From Cupriavidus pauculus (GTDB lineage: Bacteria > Pseudomonadota > Gammaproteobacteria > Burkholderiales > Burkholderiaceae), in NCBI RefSeq assembly GCF_002858765.1, contig NZ_PJRP01000001.1, forward strand, positions 276,742 to 340,741: DNA of 64,000 nt, given 5' to 3'. This document shows positions 49,060 through 58,529 of this stretch, piece by piece. The notes under the pieces were generated by a model. The model was given only the letters and a program-made list of their open reading frames with translations. It did not search any database and was not told the DNA's origin. The position numbers were made by a program, and so were the translations under genes. Numbering within the stretch: the first letter of the stretch is position 1; the number at the start of each line of letters is the position of its first letter.

Positions 49060-50001
49060 TCAGGGCGCGTGGAAGCCCGGCTCACCGGGCCCCGGCGCCG
49101 CGGACGAGCCACCGAACAGCACGCTGCTCGGCTGGTCGTTGAACTGGCCGGCTGCGCGGTCGATGCTGCGCGTGGCCTGGCGGGCATCGCGTGCCAGCCC
49201 GTTGAGTTGCGGCAGCGTTTCCTGGGTGAAGATGCCGGCCGCCTGCTGCACCGAATCGGCGGCACCCTGCATGTTCTCGCCCACGCGGTTCACGGTGCTC
49301 ATCACCGTGCCGTGCGGGTTGGCAAGGTCATCGGCCAGCCGGCGCGTGGAGGCCAGCGTGGCGTTCAGGTTATCCACGGCCTGCGGCAGGCGGGCGGCCG
49401 CAGGCTGCAGCGACGCGGCCAGCTTCGAGTAGTCGTCGGCGGTCTTGTGCACCGACTTGATGGCGGCCATCAGCTCGTCGCGATTGGTGGTCTGGAACAT
49501 CTCGTTGAGCGACGACATCAGCGTTTCGGTCTGGGTCAGCAGCGAGTCGCCGCGCTTTTCCAGTTCCTCGAAGAAACCGGGCCGCATCACGATGCGCGCG
49601 GGTTCGCGTGCCGACGTATGCAGCGGCGGCGAACTGGTGCTGGTGCCGTCCTCGCGCGCGGTGTCGTCCAGCTGCACGTAGGCAATGCCGGTCACCCCCT
49701 GGAAGCCCAGCGTGGCATAGGTGGTGCGCGTAATCGGCGTGTCCTGGTTGACGCTGATGCGCACGATGATCTGGCCCGGCACCTGCGAATCGAACTTGAT
49801 CGACACCACCTTGCCGACATCGAGCCCGCGATACTTCACGTCGGCCTGCGGCCCCAGTCCGTTGACCGTCGACCGCGTGATCAGGTCGTACGGCACGCGC
49901 ACGGCGTGGTCACTGCTAAACCAGAACAGCGAGAACAGCACCAGGATCGCCAGTCCGATGGTGAACACGCCTGCCAGGAAGGCGTTTGACTTGTTTTCCA
50001 T
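49060..50001 (-). CDS. MlaD/MCE family lipid transport protein
   Basis: 313 residues. One N-terminal transmembrane helix (about 8-30) anchors a periplasmic MCE domain (VPYDLITRSTVNGLGPQADVKYRGLDVGKV), followed by a long helical region with heptad-like pattern (about 140-300). MCE proteins carry phospholipids between the membranes. It follows the ATPase gene with a one-base overlap (TGATG) and precedes the PqiC-like lipoprotein. Longer than E. coli MlaD (183), closer to single-MCE proteins of the PqiB/YrbD type. Confidence 0.9.
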   Translation of the reverse strand: MENKSNAFLAGVFTIGLAILVLFSLFWFSSDHAVRVPYDLITRSTVNGLGPQADVKYRGLDVGKVVSIKFDSQVPGQIIVRISVNQDTPITRTTYATLGFQGVTGIAYVQLDDTAREDGTSTSSPPLHTSAREPARIVMRPGFFEELEKRGDSLLTQTETLMSSLNEMFQTTNRDELMAAIKSVHKTADDYSKLAASLQPAAARLPQAVDNLNATLASTRRLADDLANPHGTVMSTVNRVGENMQGAADSVQQAAGIFTQETLPQLNGLARDARQATRSIDRAAGQFNDQPSSVLFGGSSAAPGPGEPGFHAP

Positions 50002-50861
50002 CAGGTGTCTCCAGTGTTTCCAGTTGGCGCGGCCGGGCTGCCAGGGCCCTTGGGGGCGGGCAGCGCCTGCAGCGCGCGCTGGGCGCGGTCGCCCAGAAAA
50101 TATTCGCGGATGAACGGATGATCGACCTTGATCACCTCGGCAATGGGTGCGGCGGCCAGTACCTTGTGGTCCGCCAGCACGGCCACGCGGTCAGACAGGG
50201 CCACGAGCGTGTCCAGGTCGTGCGTGATCATGACCACCGTCAGGCCCAGTTCGCGGCGCAATTCGCGGATCAGGGCCACGTAGTCGTCGGACGCCATCGG
50301 ATCCAGGCCCGCCGTGGGTTCGTCCAGAAAAACGAGCTCGGGTTCCAGCGCCAGCGCACGCGCCAGTGCCACGCGCTTGATCATGCCGCCCGACAGGTCC
50401 GACGGCATCTTGTCGGCGTCCTTGGCCGACAGGCCCACGAGCTGCAGCTTCAGCAGCGACGCCTGGCAGATCAGGTTGTCGGGCAGCGCGCGCATCTCGC
50501 GAAGCGGCAGCGCGATATTGTCGATGACCGACAGCGCCGAAAACAGCGCGCCGCGCTGGAACTGCAGCCCCCAGCGGCTGCGCAGCGTCTGCAACTGCGC
50601 GGCGTTCAGGCTGGCGGGGTTCTCGCCGAAGACCTTGATCGTGCCCGACGTCGGCCGCTCCAGGCCCACGATCTGGCGCAGCAGCACGGTCTTGCCCGTG
50701 CCCGAGCCGCCCACGATCGACAGTACCTCGCCACGATAGACGTCGAGGTTCAGGCCTTCGTGCACGACATTGTCGCCGTAGCGCTTGACGAGGTTGTGCA
50801 CCTCGATGATCTTCTCGCGCGGGGTGTCGGGGCCGACTTGCGGCATGGCGATGGTATTCAT
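50001..50861 (-). CDS. Mla-type ABC transporter ATP-binding protein
   Basis: 286 residues. Walker A GGSGTGKTVLL, signature LSGGMIKRVALARAL and Walker B LVFLDEPTAGLDP place it in the MlaF family; H-loop at MITHDLD. It energises the permease and MCE protein next to it. Start MNTIAMPQVG at 50861 overlaps the permease stop by four bases (ATGA). Confidence 0.95.
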   Translation of the reverse strand: MNTIAMPQVGPDTPREKIIEVHNLVKRYGDNVVHEGLNLDVYRGEVLSIVGGSGTGKTVLLRQIVGLERPTSGTIKVFGENPASLNAAQLQTLRSRWGLQFQRGALFSALSVIDNIALPLREMRALPDNLICQASLLKLQLVGLSAKDADKMPSDLSGGMIKRVALARALALEPELVFLDEPTAGLDPMASDDYVALIRELRRELGLTVVMITHDLDTLVALSDRVAVLADHKVLAAAPIAEVIKVDHPFIREYFLGDRAQRALQALPAPKGPGSPAAPTGNTGDT

Positions 50862-51988
50862 AGCCCCACGTTCTTGAACAGGATGGCGAAGACCGCGTCC
50901 GCCAGGATCACCACGGTGATCGACGTCACCACCGATGCCGTGGTGCCCTGGCCCAGGCTCTGCGTGTTGGGCTTGATGCGCAGCCCGAAGTGGCAGGCGG
51001 TCAGCGCGATCAGCATGCCGAATGCCACGCCCTTGCCCAGGCCCAGCCACAGGTTGGCCACCGGCACCGCATCGGGCAGCTGGCGCAGGAAGAACGCGTA
51101 GCTGATGTCGAGCTGGTAGCGCGCGGCCACCATGCCGCCGGCCAGCGCCATCACGTCGGTCCACGCCACCAGCAGCGGCATCGAGATGGCCAGCGCGATC
51201 ACGCGCGGCATGATCAGCCGGAAGCCGTGCGAGATGCCCATCACGCTCATCGCGTCGAGTTCCTCGGTCACGCGCATCACGCCGATCTGGGCGGTAATGG
51301 CAGAGCCGGAACGGCCGGCAATCAGGATGGCGGCCAGCACGGGCCCCAGTTCCCGAATCACCGCCATGCCCAGGATGTTGACAATAAAGGTGCTGGCGCC
51401 GAACGTGCGCAACTGGTTGGCCGACAGGTAGGACAGCACGATGCCGATCAGGAATCCGACCAGCGCCGTGATCCCCAGTGCCTTATAGCCCACGTTGTAG
51501 ACGTTGGCCGAGATCTCGCGCCACGGGCCGCGATGCGGCGCGCGCGCGAAGCGCAGCAGGTCGAATGCGAGCTGGCCCAGCATGGTGACGCCGTTGGCCA
51601 GTTGGGCGAAGAACGACAGCAGCCTGGCGCCCAGCAGGGTCACCGGATTGAAACGGTCGACCATCGTCTTGCGCCAGCCGTCGGTGCGCAGGTCTTCGAT
51701 ACGCTCGAATACGCGGCGCTGGCCGTCGTTCAGTTCCACGCGCTCTGGCATGCGGCTGTTCCAGGCCTGCCAGATCAACTGCGCGCCGATATGGTCGAGC
51801 CGCGTCACGCCGGCCAGCGACCATTCGGCGTGCTGGGGCGCCTCGGTCAGTTCGTGCAGCTGGGCGCGCAGGCCGCGAGCCTCGTGGCAGCCGGCAAGCG
51901 CAAGAGCAGTCCAGTCCCCTTGCAGTTGTATGCTGCAGGCTCCGTCCTGGCGTGAGATATCGATGGCGGGCGTCGGCTGGCGATCCAA
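50858..51988 (-). CDS. MlaE family ABC permease with N-terminal STAS domain
   Basis: 376 residues. The first 110 residues resemble a STAS domain (ISRQDGACSIQLQGDWTALAL, LAGVTRLDHIGAQLIWQAW), the job done by separate MlaB in E. coli; the rest is the MlaE permease (about 125-376, with RELGPVLAAILIAGRSGSAITAQIGVMRVTEELDAM split over two helices). The only in-frame start near the homology is TTG 51988, since the frame meets a stop at 52022-52024 and the next ATG is far inside. First gene of the operon, divergent from birA. Confidence 0.92.
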   Translation of the reverse strand: MDRQPTPAIDISRQDGACSIQLQGDWTALALAGCHEARGLRAQLHELTEAPQHAEWSLAGVTRLDHIGAQLIWQAWNSRMPERVELNDGQRRVFERIEDLRTDGWRKTMVDRFNPVTLLGARLLSFFAQLANGVTMLGQLAFDLLRFARAPHRGPWREISANVYNVGYKALGITALVGFLIGIVLSYLSANQLRTFGASTFIVNILGMAVIRELGPVLAAILIAGRSGSAITAQIGVMRVTEELDAMSVMGISHGFRLIMPRVIALAISMPLLVAWTDVMALAGGMVAARYQLDISYAFFLRQLPDAVPVANLWLGLGKGVAFGMLIALTACHFGLRIKPNTQSLGQGTTASVVTSITVVILADAVFAILFKNVGL

Positions 51989-52141
51989 AAGCGGTGATGA
52001 TGTGATGGCTGAGTCTCGATTCTATGCTACCAACCGGGGTCACGCGATCGGACATCCGCTGACACGGCCACGGCTACAATCTCGCCAGACCCCGCGCCAT
52101 GCTTCGCGTCGCCGGATTGATTCCAGATTCCTGCCGTCCCC

Positions 52142-53017
52142 ATGCCAGACTTTCCCGATTCCGCTGCCTCCCACCATGATGCCGACGCCGCCCTGCCGGC
52201 GTGGCGGATCGACATCGATACCCTGCGCCAGGCGCTCGATGGCGGCCCCGCCCGATCATGGCAGGTCGAGGTCGTGGAGGAAACGGGCTCGACCAATGCC
52301 AACCTGACCCAGGCCAGCCGCACCGCGCCGTGGGCCGATGACGCCGCCCGCGTGCGTGTGGCCTACCGCCAGACTGCGGGCCGGGGCCGGCAGGGGCGGC
52401 CATGGCAGGGTGCCGGGCTGATGTTCTCGGTGGCAATGCCGCTGGCGCTGGCGCCGGCACGGCTCAGCGGCCTGAGCCTGGCCGTGGGGCTGGCCGTGGC
52501 CCAGGCGCTGGAAGACTGCGACGCCGCCTGCGGCGCGCGCGTGGGCCTGAAATGGCCCAACGACCTGCAGATCGATGGTCGCAAGCTGGCCGGCATCCTG
52601 ATCGAATCGGTGCCGGCCGGGCCGCAGCGGCTGTGGGCGGTGATCGGCATCGGGCTGAACCTGATGCGCGACGCCGGCATGGAAGCAGCGCTGGGCCGCG
52701 AACTGGCAGGCGTGGCCGAAGCCATGCCGTCGTTCGATCCGCAGCGCGACCCCACGCGCATCCTGGCTGCCGTGCTGCACCGGCTGGCGGCCATGCGTGC
52801 CACGTTCCTGGCCGAGGGGTTCGCGCCGCTGGCCCCAGCGTGGTCGGCGCGCGATGCTTTCCGCAACGAACCGGTGCGCCTGCTGCATGACGGACAGGTG
52901 CTGGCCGAAGGGCTGGCGCGCGGCGTCGACAGCGAAGGCCATCTGCTGCTGGAAACCGCCGACGGACTGCAACGGATTGCGAGCGGCGAGGTATCGCTGC
53001 GCGGAGCCACCGCATGA
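52142..53017 (+). CDS. birA: Biotin-[acetyl-CoA carboxylase] ligase
   Basis: 291 residues. Joins biotin to the BCCP subunit of acetyl-CoA carboxylase. The biotinoyl-AMP loop GRGRQGRPW (80-88), GSTNANL and [19 protein letters not shown] are present, along with the C-terminal beta-barrel. There is no N-terminal helix-turn-helix, so it is a ligase without repressor function. ATGA overlap with coaX; divergent from the Mla operon with a gap of about 150 bases. Confidence 0.93.
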   Translation: MPDFPDSAASHHDADAALPAWRIDIDTLRQALDGGPARSWQVEVVEETGSTNANLTQASRTAPWADDAARVRVAYRQTAGRGRQGRPWQGAGLMFSVAMPLALAPARLSGLSLAVGLAVAQALEDCDAACGARVGLKWPNDLQIDGRKLAGILIESVPAGPQRLWAVIGIGLNLMRDAGMEAALGRELAGVAEAMPSFDPQRDPTRILAAVLHRLAAMRATFLAEGFAPLAPAWSARDAFRNEPVRLLHDGQVLAEGLARGVDSEGHLLLETADGLQRIASGEVSLRGATA

Positions 53018-53841
53018 GCACGCTGCTGATCGATATCGGCAACACGCGGCTCAAATGGGCCTGGTGCGACGATGGTGCGCCCGCGCAACCGCCCGTGGCT
53101 GGCGCCTTGCCCACGCCGTGGCAGCACAGCGGCGCGGCCACGCACGCGGCCCCCGCCGAGCGCGCCGCGCTGCTGGGCACGTGGCAGCGGCTGGCCGGCG
53201 GCCGCGCACCGGTGGTATGGATCGCCAACGTGGCCGGGCCCACGCTGGCGGGCCAGGTCGACGCATTGCTGGTGGAGGCCTTCGGCAGCACCGCCGCGCT
53301 GACATGGGTACGCACCACGGCCGCGCGTGGCGGACTCGTGAACGGCTATCGCGAGCCGACGCAGCTTGGCGTGGACCGCTGGGTGGGCAGTATCGGCGCG
53401 CATCGCTGGCTGCCGGGCCAGACGTTGCTGATCGTCACGGCGGGCACCGCCACGACGCTCGACATCGTGTCGCCGGCACCTGACGGGGCCCGGTTCGAGG
53501 GCGGGTTGATCCTGCCGGGCCTGCAACTGATGCTGGGCACGCTGGCGCGCAACACTGCGCAGTTGCCCGAACTGGACGTGCTCGATACCGGCGCCGGTGC
53601 CATGCGGGCGGTGCAGGCGTTGGGCGCAGACAACACTCACGACGCGATTGCCGCGGGCTGCCTGGCCGCACAGGCCGGTGCCATCGAGCGCACATGGCAT
53701 GCGCTGGCCGAACGCGGTCCGGCGCGCTGCCTGCTGTCGGGCGGCGCGCGTCATGCGGTGGCCGGCGCGCTCGCGATGCCGTTCGAGATGCACGATAATC
53801 TTGTGCTGCTTGGGTTGCATGCGATGGCGCTGCCCACCTGA
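53014..53841 (+). CDS. coaX: Type III pantothenate kinase
   Basis: 275 residues. Makes phosphopantothenate for coenzyme A. Start [15 protein letters not shown] is the phosphate loop; [14 protein letters not shown] and [11 protein letters not shown] are the family motifs, with the aspartate base in the former. Overlaps birA by four bases; birA-coaX pairing is usual in this family. 72 bases before the SPOR gene. Confidence 0.94.
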   Translation: MSTLLIDIGNTRLKWAWCDDGAPAQPPVAGALPTPWQHSGAATHAAPAERAALLGTWQRLAGGRAPVVWIANVAGPTLAGQVDALLVEAFGSTAALTWVRTTAARGGLVNGYREPTQLGVDRWVGSIGAHRWLPGQTLLIVTAGTATTLDIVSPAPDGARFEGGLILPGLQLMLGTLARNTAQLPELDVLDTGAGAMRAVQALGADNTHDAIAAGCLAAQAGAIERTWHALAERGPARCLLSGGARHAVAGALAMPFEMHDNLVLLGLHAMALPT

Positions 53842-53913
53842 GTTTTTTGAATCATCGGTCATCATCGCTGGCCATCCTTTGCCGTTCCCATTCACTCGAC
53901 TGATTCGCGCCAA

Positions 53914-54711
53914 ATGTTCCGGAGAGGCCTGACCGTCCTGCTGCTGATCCTGCTGATCGCCAATCTGCTGATGCTGGCGGCCGTGCTGGGTGTTTTCGGG
54001 CCGCATCCGCTTGGCGGCACGCTGGAGAGCCCGCGCGAGCCGCAGCGCGTGGATCAGCAGGTGCGCCGCGAACGCATGGAGGTGCTGCCGCCGCCGGCCG
54101 AGGCATCGACGCCGGTGCCGGCACCGCGCAGCGAGATGCCCGCCGGCGTAGCGCCCGCCGGCCAGGTGACACCCGGCAGCGTGACGCTGGCCGCTGCGCC
54201 GGCCAATGCCTGCATGGAGATGGGCGGGTTCACGTCGCAGACCGTGCAGCGCGCGAAGGAAGACCTGGCTGCCATCGCCGCCGGCACACCTCTGGCGGTG
54301 GAGCAGTTTGAACGCAGCGAGCAGGTGCGCTGGTGGGTGCATCTGCCAGCCCAGCCCACGCGCGAGAACGCCGACCGCAAGCTGGCCGAACTACGCCGCC
54401 GCAAGGTGACCGATGTATCGGTGGTCAGCGCCGATGACCCCGAGTCGTACACGGTGTCGCTGGGCCTGTTCCGCGAGCGCGAACGGGCCGACAAATTCCT
54501 GGAATCGCTGCGGGGGCTGGGTGTGCGCACGGCGCTGGTCAGCGATGCGCCGCGTGCCGTATCGCGCCAGTGGCTGCGCGTGGCGCACGCCGACGACGCC
54601 GTGCGGACCCGCATGGATGAAGTCCGCCTGCGCTACGGCGCGGAGTTGCTGCAGTCCTGCAAGGGGATGACGCAGGCGCGCGGCGAGGGCACCGCCGCAC
54701 GGGCCGGGTAG
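53914..54711 (+). CDS. SPOR domain membrane protein
   Basis: 265 residues: N-terminal transmembrane helix (about 7-30), a Pro/Ala/Glu-rich linker (about 40-95), and a C-terminal SPOR-like domain (VRWWVHLPAQPTRENADRKLAEL ... YTVSLGLFRERERADKFLESL, about 130-210). SPOR domains bind glycan strands lacking stem peptides at septa. Specific role unknown. It shares the strand of birA and coaX and converges on rfaE2. Confidence 0.82.
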   Translation: MFRRGLTVLLLILLIANLLMLAAVLGVFGPHPLGGTLESPREPQRVDQQVRRERMEVLPPPAEASTPVPAPRSEMPAGVAPAGQVTPGSVTLAAAPANACMEMGGFTSQTVQRAKEDLAAIAAGTPLAVEQFERSEQVRWWVHLPAQPTRENADRKLAELRRRKVTDVSVVSADDPESYTVSLGLFRERERADKFLESLRGLGVRTALVSDAPRAVSRQWLRVAHADDAVRTRMDEVRLRYGAELLQSCKGMTQARGEGTAARAG

Positions 54712-54721
54712 GAGAGGTTTT

Positions 54722-54752
54722 CTCCCCGCTCCCACACGGCAGGTGAGGGGAG
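54722..54752. repeat. Short C/T-rich palindrome between the SPOR gene and rfaE2
   Basis: CTCCCC (54722-54727) and GGGGAG (54747-54752) flank CCCACACGGCAGGTGA. Similar in wording to the repeat at 8476-8589 and the hairpin at 3290-3317. It lies between two converging genes. Confidence 0.5.
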
Positions 54753-54759
54753 CAAGATG

Positions 54760-55254
54760 TCAGCCGTGCGCTCGCACCTTCGTCAGCAGCTTGGTGGTGG
54801 AGCGGTCGTGCAGGAACGGAATGGCGTAGGCCTGGCCCCCCCAGCTGCGCACCAGGCGGGTTTCTTCCAGCGTGTCGATGTCGTAGTCGCCGCCCTTCAC
54901 GTAGATGTCCGGACGCACCAGGCGGATCAGCTCCACCGGGGTCTGCTCGCGGAACATCGCCACCAGGTCTACCGAACCCAGCGCGGCCAGCAGGGCCATG
55001 CGGTCTGCCTCGTGATTGAGCGGGCGATCGTCGCCCTTGCCCAGCATCTTCACCGACGCATCGCTGTTCACGCCCACCACCATGCTGGCGCCCAGTTCGC
55101 GCGCCTGCGCCAGGTACGTGGCGTGGCCGCGATGGAGGATGTCGAACACGCCATTGGTAAAGACCAGCGGGCGCGGCAGCGCGGCCAAAGCGGCGTGCAG
55201 CGCGGCGATGTCATCGGCGGGTACCAGCTTGGATTCAAAGGCGGGTGCGGTCAT
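54760..55254 (-). CDS. rfaE2: D-glycero-beta-D-manno-heptose 1-phosphate adenylyltransferase
   Basis: 164 residues. Makes ADP-heptose for the lipopolysaccharide inner core. The nucleotidyltransferase motif TNGVFDILHRGHATYL (HxGH) and VGVNSDASVKMLGKG are present. It is the stand-alone second half of what is HldE in E. coli; the kinase half is not here. Start MTAPAF at 55254; the frame is open to 55302 across the terminator of the next gene, so the longer form is unlikely. Confidence 0.94.
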   Translation of the reverse strand: MTAPAFESKLVPADDIAALHAALAALPRPLVFTNGVFDILHRGHATYLAQARELGASMVVGVNSDASVKMLGKGDDRPLNHEADRMALLAALGSVDLVAMFREQTPVELIRLVRPDIYVKGGDYDIDTLEETRLVRSWGGQAYAIPFLHDRSTTKLLTKVRAHG

Positions 55255-55288
55255 GGATCGGGTCGGGGAGAGGGCGGCGGCGCCCCAA

Positions 55289-55316
55289 ATGAAAAACCCC
55301 ATCGTAGCCGATGGGG
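55289..55316 (-). terminator. Rho-independent terminator of the ferritin-like gene
   Basis: CCCCATC (55296-55302) pairs with GATGGGG (55309-55315) and is followed on the minus strand by TTTTT (55295-55291). 32 bases past the ferritin-like gene and just before rfaE2. Confidence 0.9.
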
Positions 55317-55347
55317 TCTCGTTGCAGCGGCTGGAACCGGAAAACCC

Positions 55348-56193
55348 TCAGGCCTGGGCGGCCTGCAGGTTTGCGTTCAGTTCCTTGCGGTAGCGGTTCA
55401 GGTCCTGCACCGACTCGAACGTGCGCTCGAACAGCAGCGACATGTTGTGCAGGATGCGCTCGATCACCTTCTTTTCCCAGACCTCGTCGAAGCGGATCTG
55501 CTCGTCGAGCCAGTGCTCGAGCCAGTCGGGATCCGGCAGGCGCGACTGCACGGTGTCGTTCGGGAACAGCGCCTTGTTCACGTGCAGGTTGGTCGGGTGC
55601 AGCGGCTTTTCCGTGCGGCGGGCCGATGCCATCAGCACGCCGATCTTGGCAAACGCGGCGCGCGCCGAATCGCCAAACTGGGCCAGGTACTTCTTCATGT
55701 AGCGCAGGTAGGCGCCGCCATGGCGGGCTTCGTCCTGCGACAGCGTGCGGTAGATATGCTTGATGACCGGTTCCGAGTGCCATTCGGCGGCGCGGCGGTA
55801 CCAATGGTTCAGGCGGATCTCGCCGCAGAAGTGCAACATCAGCGTTTCCAGCGGCGGGGCCGGATCGAACTCGAAGCGCACGGCGTGCAGTTCTTCCTCG
55901 GTCGGCACCATGTCCGGGCGGAAGCGGCGCAGGTACTCCATCAGCACCAGCGAATGCTTCTGCTCTTCAAAGAACCAGATGCTCATGAAGGCCGAAAAGT
56001 CGGAATCGTGGCGGTTGTCGCGCAGGAACATCTCCGTGGCGGGCAGGGCCGACCACTCGGTGATCGCATTCATGCGGATGGTCTTCGCCTGGTCGTCAGT
56101 AAGCAGGCTCGGGTCGAAGGTATCCCAGGGGATGTCCTTGTCCATGTGCCAGCGGACCGCTTCCAACGATTTGAACAGTTCGGGGTAGAGCAT
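55348..56193 (-). CDS. Ferritin-like diiron-domain protein
   Basis: 281 residues, helical. Two carboxylate-histidine motifs typical of diiron ferritin-like enzymes are seen, FFEEQKHSLVL and LSQDEARHGGAYL, with further glutamates in NAITEWSALPATEMFL and LHFCGEIRLNHWY. The set fits an acyl-desaturase- or oxidoreductase-like ferritin-superfamily protein; substrate unknown. Single-gene unit with its own promoter (candidate -10 at 56219-56224 overlapped by a Fur-like palindrome) and terminator. Start ATG 56193. Confidence 0.85.
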   Translation of the reverse strand: MLYPELFKSLEAVRWHMDKDIPWDTFDPSLLTDDQAKTIRMNAITEWSALPATEMFLRDNRHDSDFSAFMSIWFFEEQKHSLVLMEYLRRFRPDMVPTEEELHAVRFEFDPAPPLETLMLHFCGEIRLNHWYRRAAEWHSEPVIKHIYRTLSQDEARHGGAYLRYMKKYLAQFGDSARAAFAKIGVLMASARRTEKPLHPTNLHVNKALFPNDTVQSRLPDPDWLEHWLDEQIRFDEVWEKKVIERILHNMSLLFERTFESVQDLNRYRKELNANLQAAQA

Positions 56194-56218
56194 GCTAAGC
56201 CTTTGAAATTACGGGCGG

Positions 56219-56242
56219 ATTCTACCAGACAAGAATCATTCT
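56219..56242 (-). promoter_or_regulatory. Promoter and Fur-like palindrome of the ferritin-like gene
   Basis: On the minus strand TAGAAT (56224-56219) is a good -10 box 26 bases before the start codon. Immediately upstream is the perfect palindrome AGAATCATTCT (56232-56242), whose context GAGAATGATTCT resembles half of a Fur box. A protein bound there would cover the -10/-35 spacer. Fur control of an iron-binding protein is plausible but inferred. Confidence 0.45.
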
Positions 56243-56326
56243 CGAATGTTTTCTCTACTCCGTTTTAGTCCCGATGCGATGGATTGCAACAGGCGGAGCG
56301 CCTGGCAAGGGTCGAAAGTGGCGCTA

Positions 56327-57571
56327 CTACGACACTTCTGACATTTCCTGTGGCGTGGACTTGGTTTCCGGTACCACGCCGTACAGGAAGGCGGCGATCT
56401 CGTCAGCCTGGGCGGCCGCGTCGTGTTCGCCCAGGGCCAGCAGGGCCTGCGTGAACTCAGGCTCGAACAGCAGGTAGCTGGCGAAAGCGGCGCCGCGCGC
56501 CTCGGTGCCACCCAGCGGCGACAGCAGCGCGCGCACGGTGCGCGGCAGCCGGTGCAGGTGCTCGGCGGCAATGGCCTCGATGGGCTCGCTGGGCGAAATC
56601 GTCATGACCTGCACGGGGCGCCAGCCTTCGGCATCGTTGGCCATCTCGGGCATGCGCGACAGCAGCCGGTTGATGTGCATGAGCCGCTCGATGTCGGCCT
56701 GCAGGCCATCCAGGAAGATGCTGGCCAGGGCCTGGCCGCCTACCTGCGCCAGCGACGGATAGCCGCCCGATGGCACCGTATCGAACCAGCCGGCGCGCTG
56801 GCGCGAGGCCGCGCCGATGGCCAGGATGCGCGAGGCGCCCAGGTGGATGGCCGGCGACAGCGGCGACATCTGGCGCATCGTGCCGTCGCCGAACCATTCG
56901 TGATGGCCCTCGATCTCCAGTGGCATGGCCGGGAACAGGAACGGGATCGACGACGACGCCAGCAGGTGGTCCACGCCGATGGCGGCCTCCACGGCCAGGC
57001 GCTGGCTGCGCTGCCACGGATGGATGCGCCGGTGCGACTGGTAGAACGTGATGTGGCGCCCGGTGCTGTATGACAGCGCCGTCACGGCGAACGCGTGCAG
57101 CGCACCGCTGTCGAGGCTGGCCTGTACCCGCCCGGGCTCGAACAGTTCCGTCAGAAAGCTGCCCAGCGGCGCGTTGTCGAACAGCGCACGCGGCGCGCGG
57201 CGCGTGATCCAGCCGAAGGCCAGCGACGACAGCCAGCGCGCGCCCGACACCCCCATCTGCACCACGTCTGTCCGGTAGACGTCGTCGGCATGCAGGCTGT
57301 GCCAGAGCGCCGCCAGCGTGTCGGCGGCGGTGCGGAAATCGGCTGCACCGGTGGCCAGCCCGGCGCCGTTGATGGCCCCCGCCGACGTGCCGGCGATGAT
57401 CCCGAACGGCAGCGGGCAGTGATCCAGCCCGTGGCGCGCCGCGATCTTGGCAATCCCCGACAGCACGCCGGCCTGGTACGCGGCGCGGGCGCCGCCGCCC
57501 ATCATCACCAGCGCGGTGCTCTGACGCTGGCTGGCGCGCGCGAACGCGGTGGCGGGCGTGGCCGTGGTCAC
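56327..57571 (-). CDS. Patatin-like phospholipase
   Basis: 414 residues. The oxyanion glycine loop [12 protein letters not shown], nucleophile elbow GTSAGAING and aspartate motif GDGTMRQ form the Ser-Asp dyad of patatins. Probably a lipid acyl hydrolase; no signal peptide is seen. It overlaps the phaM stop by four bases (ATGA), so it is likely co-expressed with the PHA-granule protein, hinting at storage-granule or lipid turnover. Confidence 0.9.
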   Translation of the reverse strand: MTTATPATAFARASQRQSTALVMMGGGARAAYQAGVLSGIAKIAARHGLDHCPLPFGIIAGTSAGAINGAGLATGAADFRTAADTLAALWHSLHADDVYRTDVVQMGVSGARWLSSLAFGWITRRAPRALFDNAPLGSFLTELFEPGRVQASLDSGALHAFAVTALSYSTGRHITFYQSHRRIHPWQRSQRLAVEAAIGVDHLLASSSIPFLFPAMPLEIEGHHEWFGDGTMRQMSPLSPAIHLGASRILAIGAASRQRAGWFDTVPSGGYPSLAQVGGQALASIFLDGLQADIERLMHINRLLSRMPEMANDAEGWRPVQVMTISPSEPIEAIAAEHLHRLPRTVRALLSPLGGTEARGAAFASYLLFEPEFTQALLALGEHDAAAQADEIAAFLYGVVPETKSTPQEMSEVS

Positions 57572-58476
57572 TCGGTGCTGTCCTCTGGCGTGCCAGGCTC
57601 AGTGTTGGCGGCGCGCTTGGCGGGGGCGTGGCTGGTTGCGCCCTTCGCCGTACCCGTTGCAGCGGTTTTCTTCGCAGCCGCCTTCGTTGGCGCTTTCCTG
57701 GCCGCCGGCTTCTTCGCGGCTGCCTTGGGCGCCGCGGGTTTGGCCTTGCCGTTGGCGGCCGGCTTGCGCTGCGCCGGCGCATCGCCCTTCACGCCCGGCT
57801 CCGCGCCTTCGGCCCCCGGGGCTGCTGCGGCGCCGAATCCGGGCATGCCCCCGAACGGCGTGGCGCCGGCCGCGGCAGCACTGGCGGCGGCCGCGCTGCT
57901 GGCGATCTGCGAGAACTGCTGCTGCAGCAGGTTCCACCACAGCGACGCGTTGGGCGGCAGCGGGGCCGGGCCGGGCTCGGCCGACGAGGCATCCGCATCG
58001 CCGCCTGCCTGGGCTGCGGCTTCGGCTTCGGCGCCATCGGGCGGCGCATCATCGTCCTCGGGGTCGTCGTTCTCGGCGTCGGCCTGTGCCTCGGACACGG
58101 TTGTCTGACCGGCGCCGAACGGCTGGTGATGCTGCGGCGGATGTGCGCTGGGCGCGTTGGCGGCGCGCGCGACGTTTTCCATCGCGTTCTGCATGGCCTC
58201 GGGGGACAGTGCATTGCCGAACGTCTGCAGGGCGACGAGCGTGGCGCGCTGTACCTCCAGGCCCTGGATCGTGGTGCGCAGCAGGTTGGCATTCAGTTGC
58301 AGCCAGCTTTCCACGGCCTTGAGGTCGCGGATGCGCTTGTCGACCTCGTCGAGATCCATGGGCGGCGTCATCGCGCCCAGGCCAGGCATCAGCCCGCCGG
58401 GCATGCCGCTGCCCGTGGCCCAGAGCTTGCGCAGGAACTCGAAGCTGTTGCCGAAATCGGGAATCTGTCCAAACAT
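57568..58476 (-). CDS. phaM: Polyhydroxyalkanoate granule-associated protein PhaM
   Basis: 302 residues, start MFGQIPDFGNSFEFLRKLW. The N-terminal 95 residues are helical; then an acidic stretch (AENDDPEDDDAPPDGAEAE, about 130-150) and a C-terminus rich in Lys and Ala (PKAAAKKPAARKAPTKAAAK) like histone H1. In Cupriavidus necator PhaM activates PHA synthase PhaC1 and ties granules to the nucleoid; the basic tail fits DNA binding. The frame stays open upstream to 58860 without homology. Together with patatin and an enoyl-CoA hydratase it suggests PHA-linked metabolism. Confidence 0.88.
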   Translation of the reverse strand: MFGQIPDFGNSFEFLRKLWATGSGMPGGLMPGLGAMTPPMDLDEVDKRIRDLKAVESWLQLNANLLRTTIQGLEVQRATLVALQTFGNALSPEAMQNAMENVARAANAPSAHPPQHHQPFGAGQTTVSEAQADAENDDPEDDDAPPDGAEAEAAAQAGGDADASSAEPGPAPLPPNASLWWNLLQQQFSQIASSAAAASAAAAGATPFGGMPGFGAAAAPGAEGAEPGVKGDAPAQRKPAANGKAKPAAPKAAAKKPAARKAPTKAAAKKTAATGTAKGATSHAPAKRAANTEPGTPEDSTE

Positions 58477-58529
58477 GGTGCGGCACTCCCTGTCGTGTGG
58501 GCCATCCGCGCGGAAGTGCGGCGGCCGAG

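Noticed and set aside
55255..55302. Longer N-terminus for RfaE2
   Set aside because: The extra 16 codons run through the terminator of the upstream gene and lack homology.
56327..57571. Patatin as a secreted virulence effector
   Set aside because: No secretion signal is visible and the gene is coupled to phaM.
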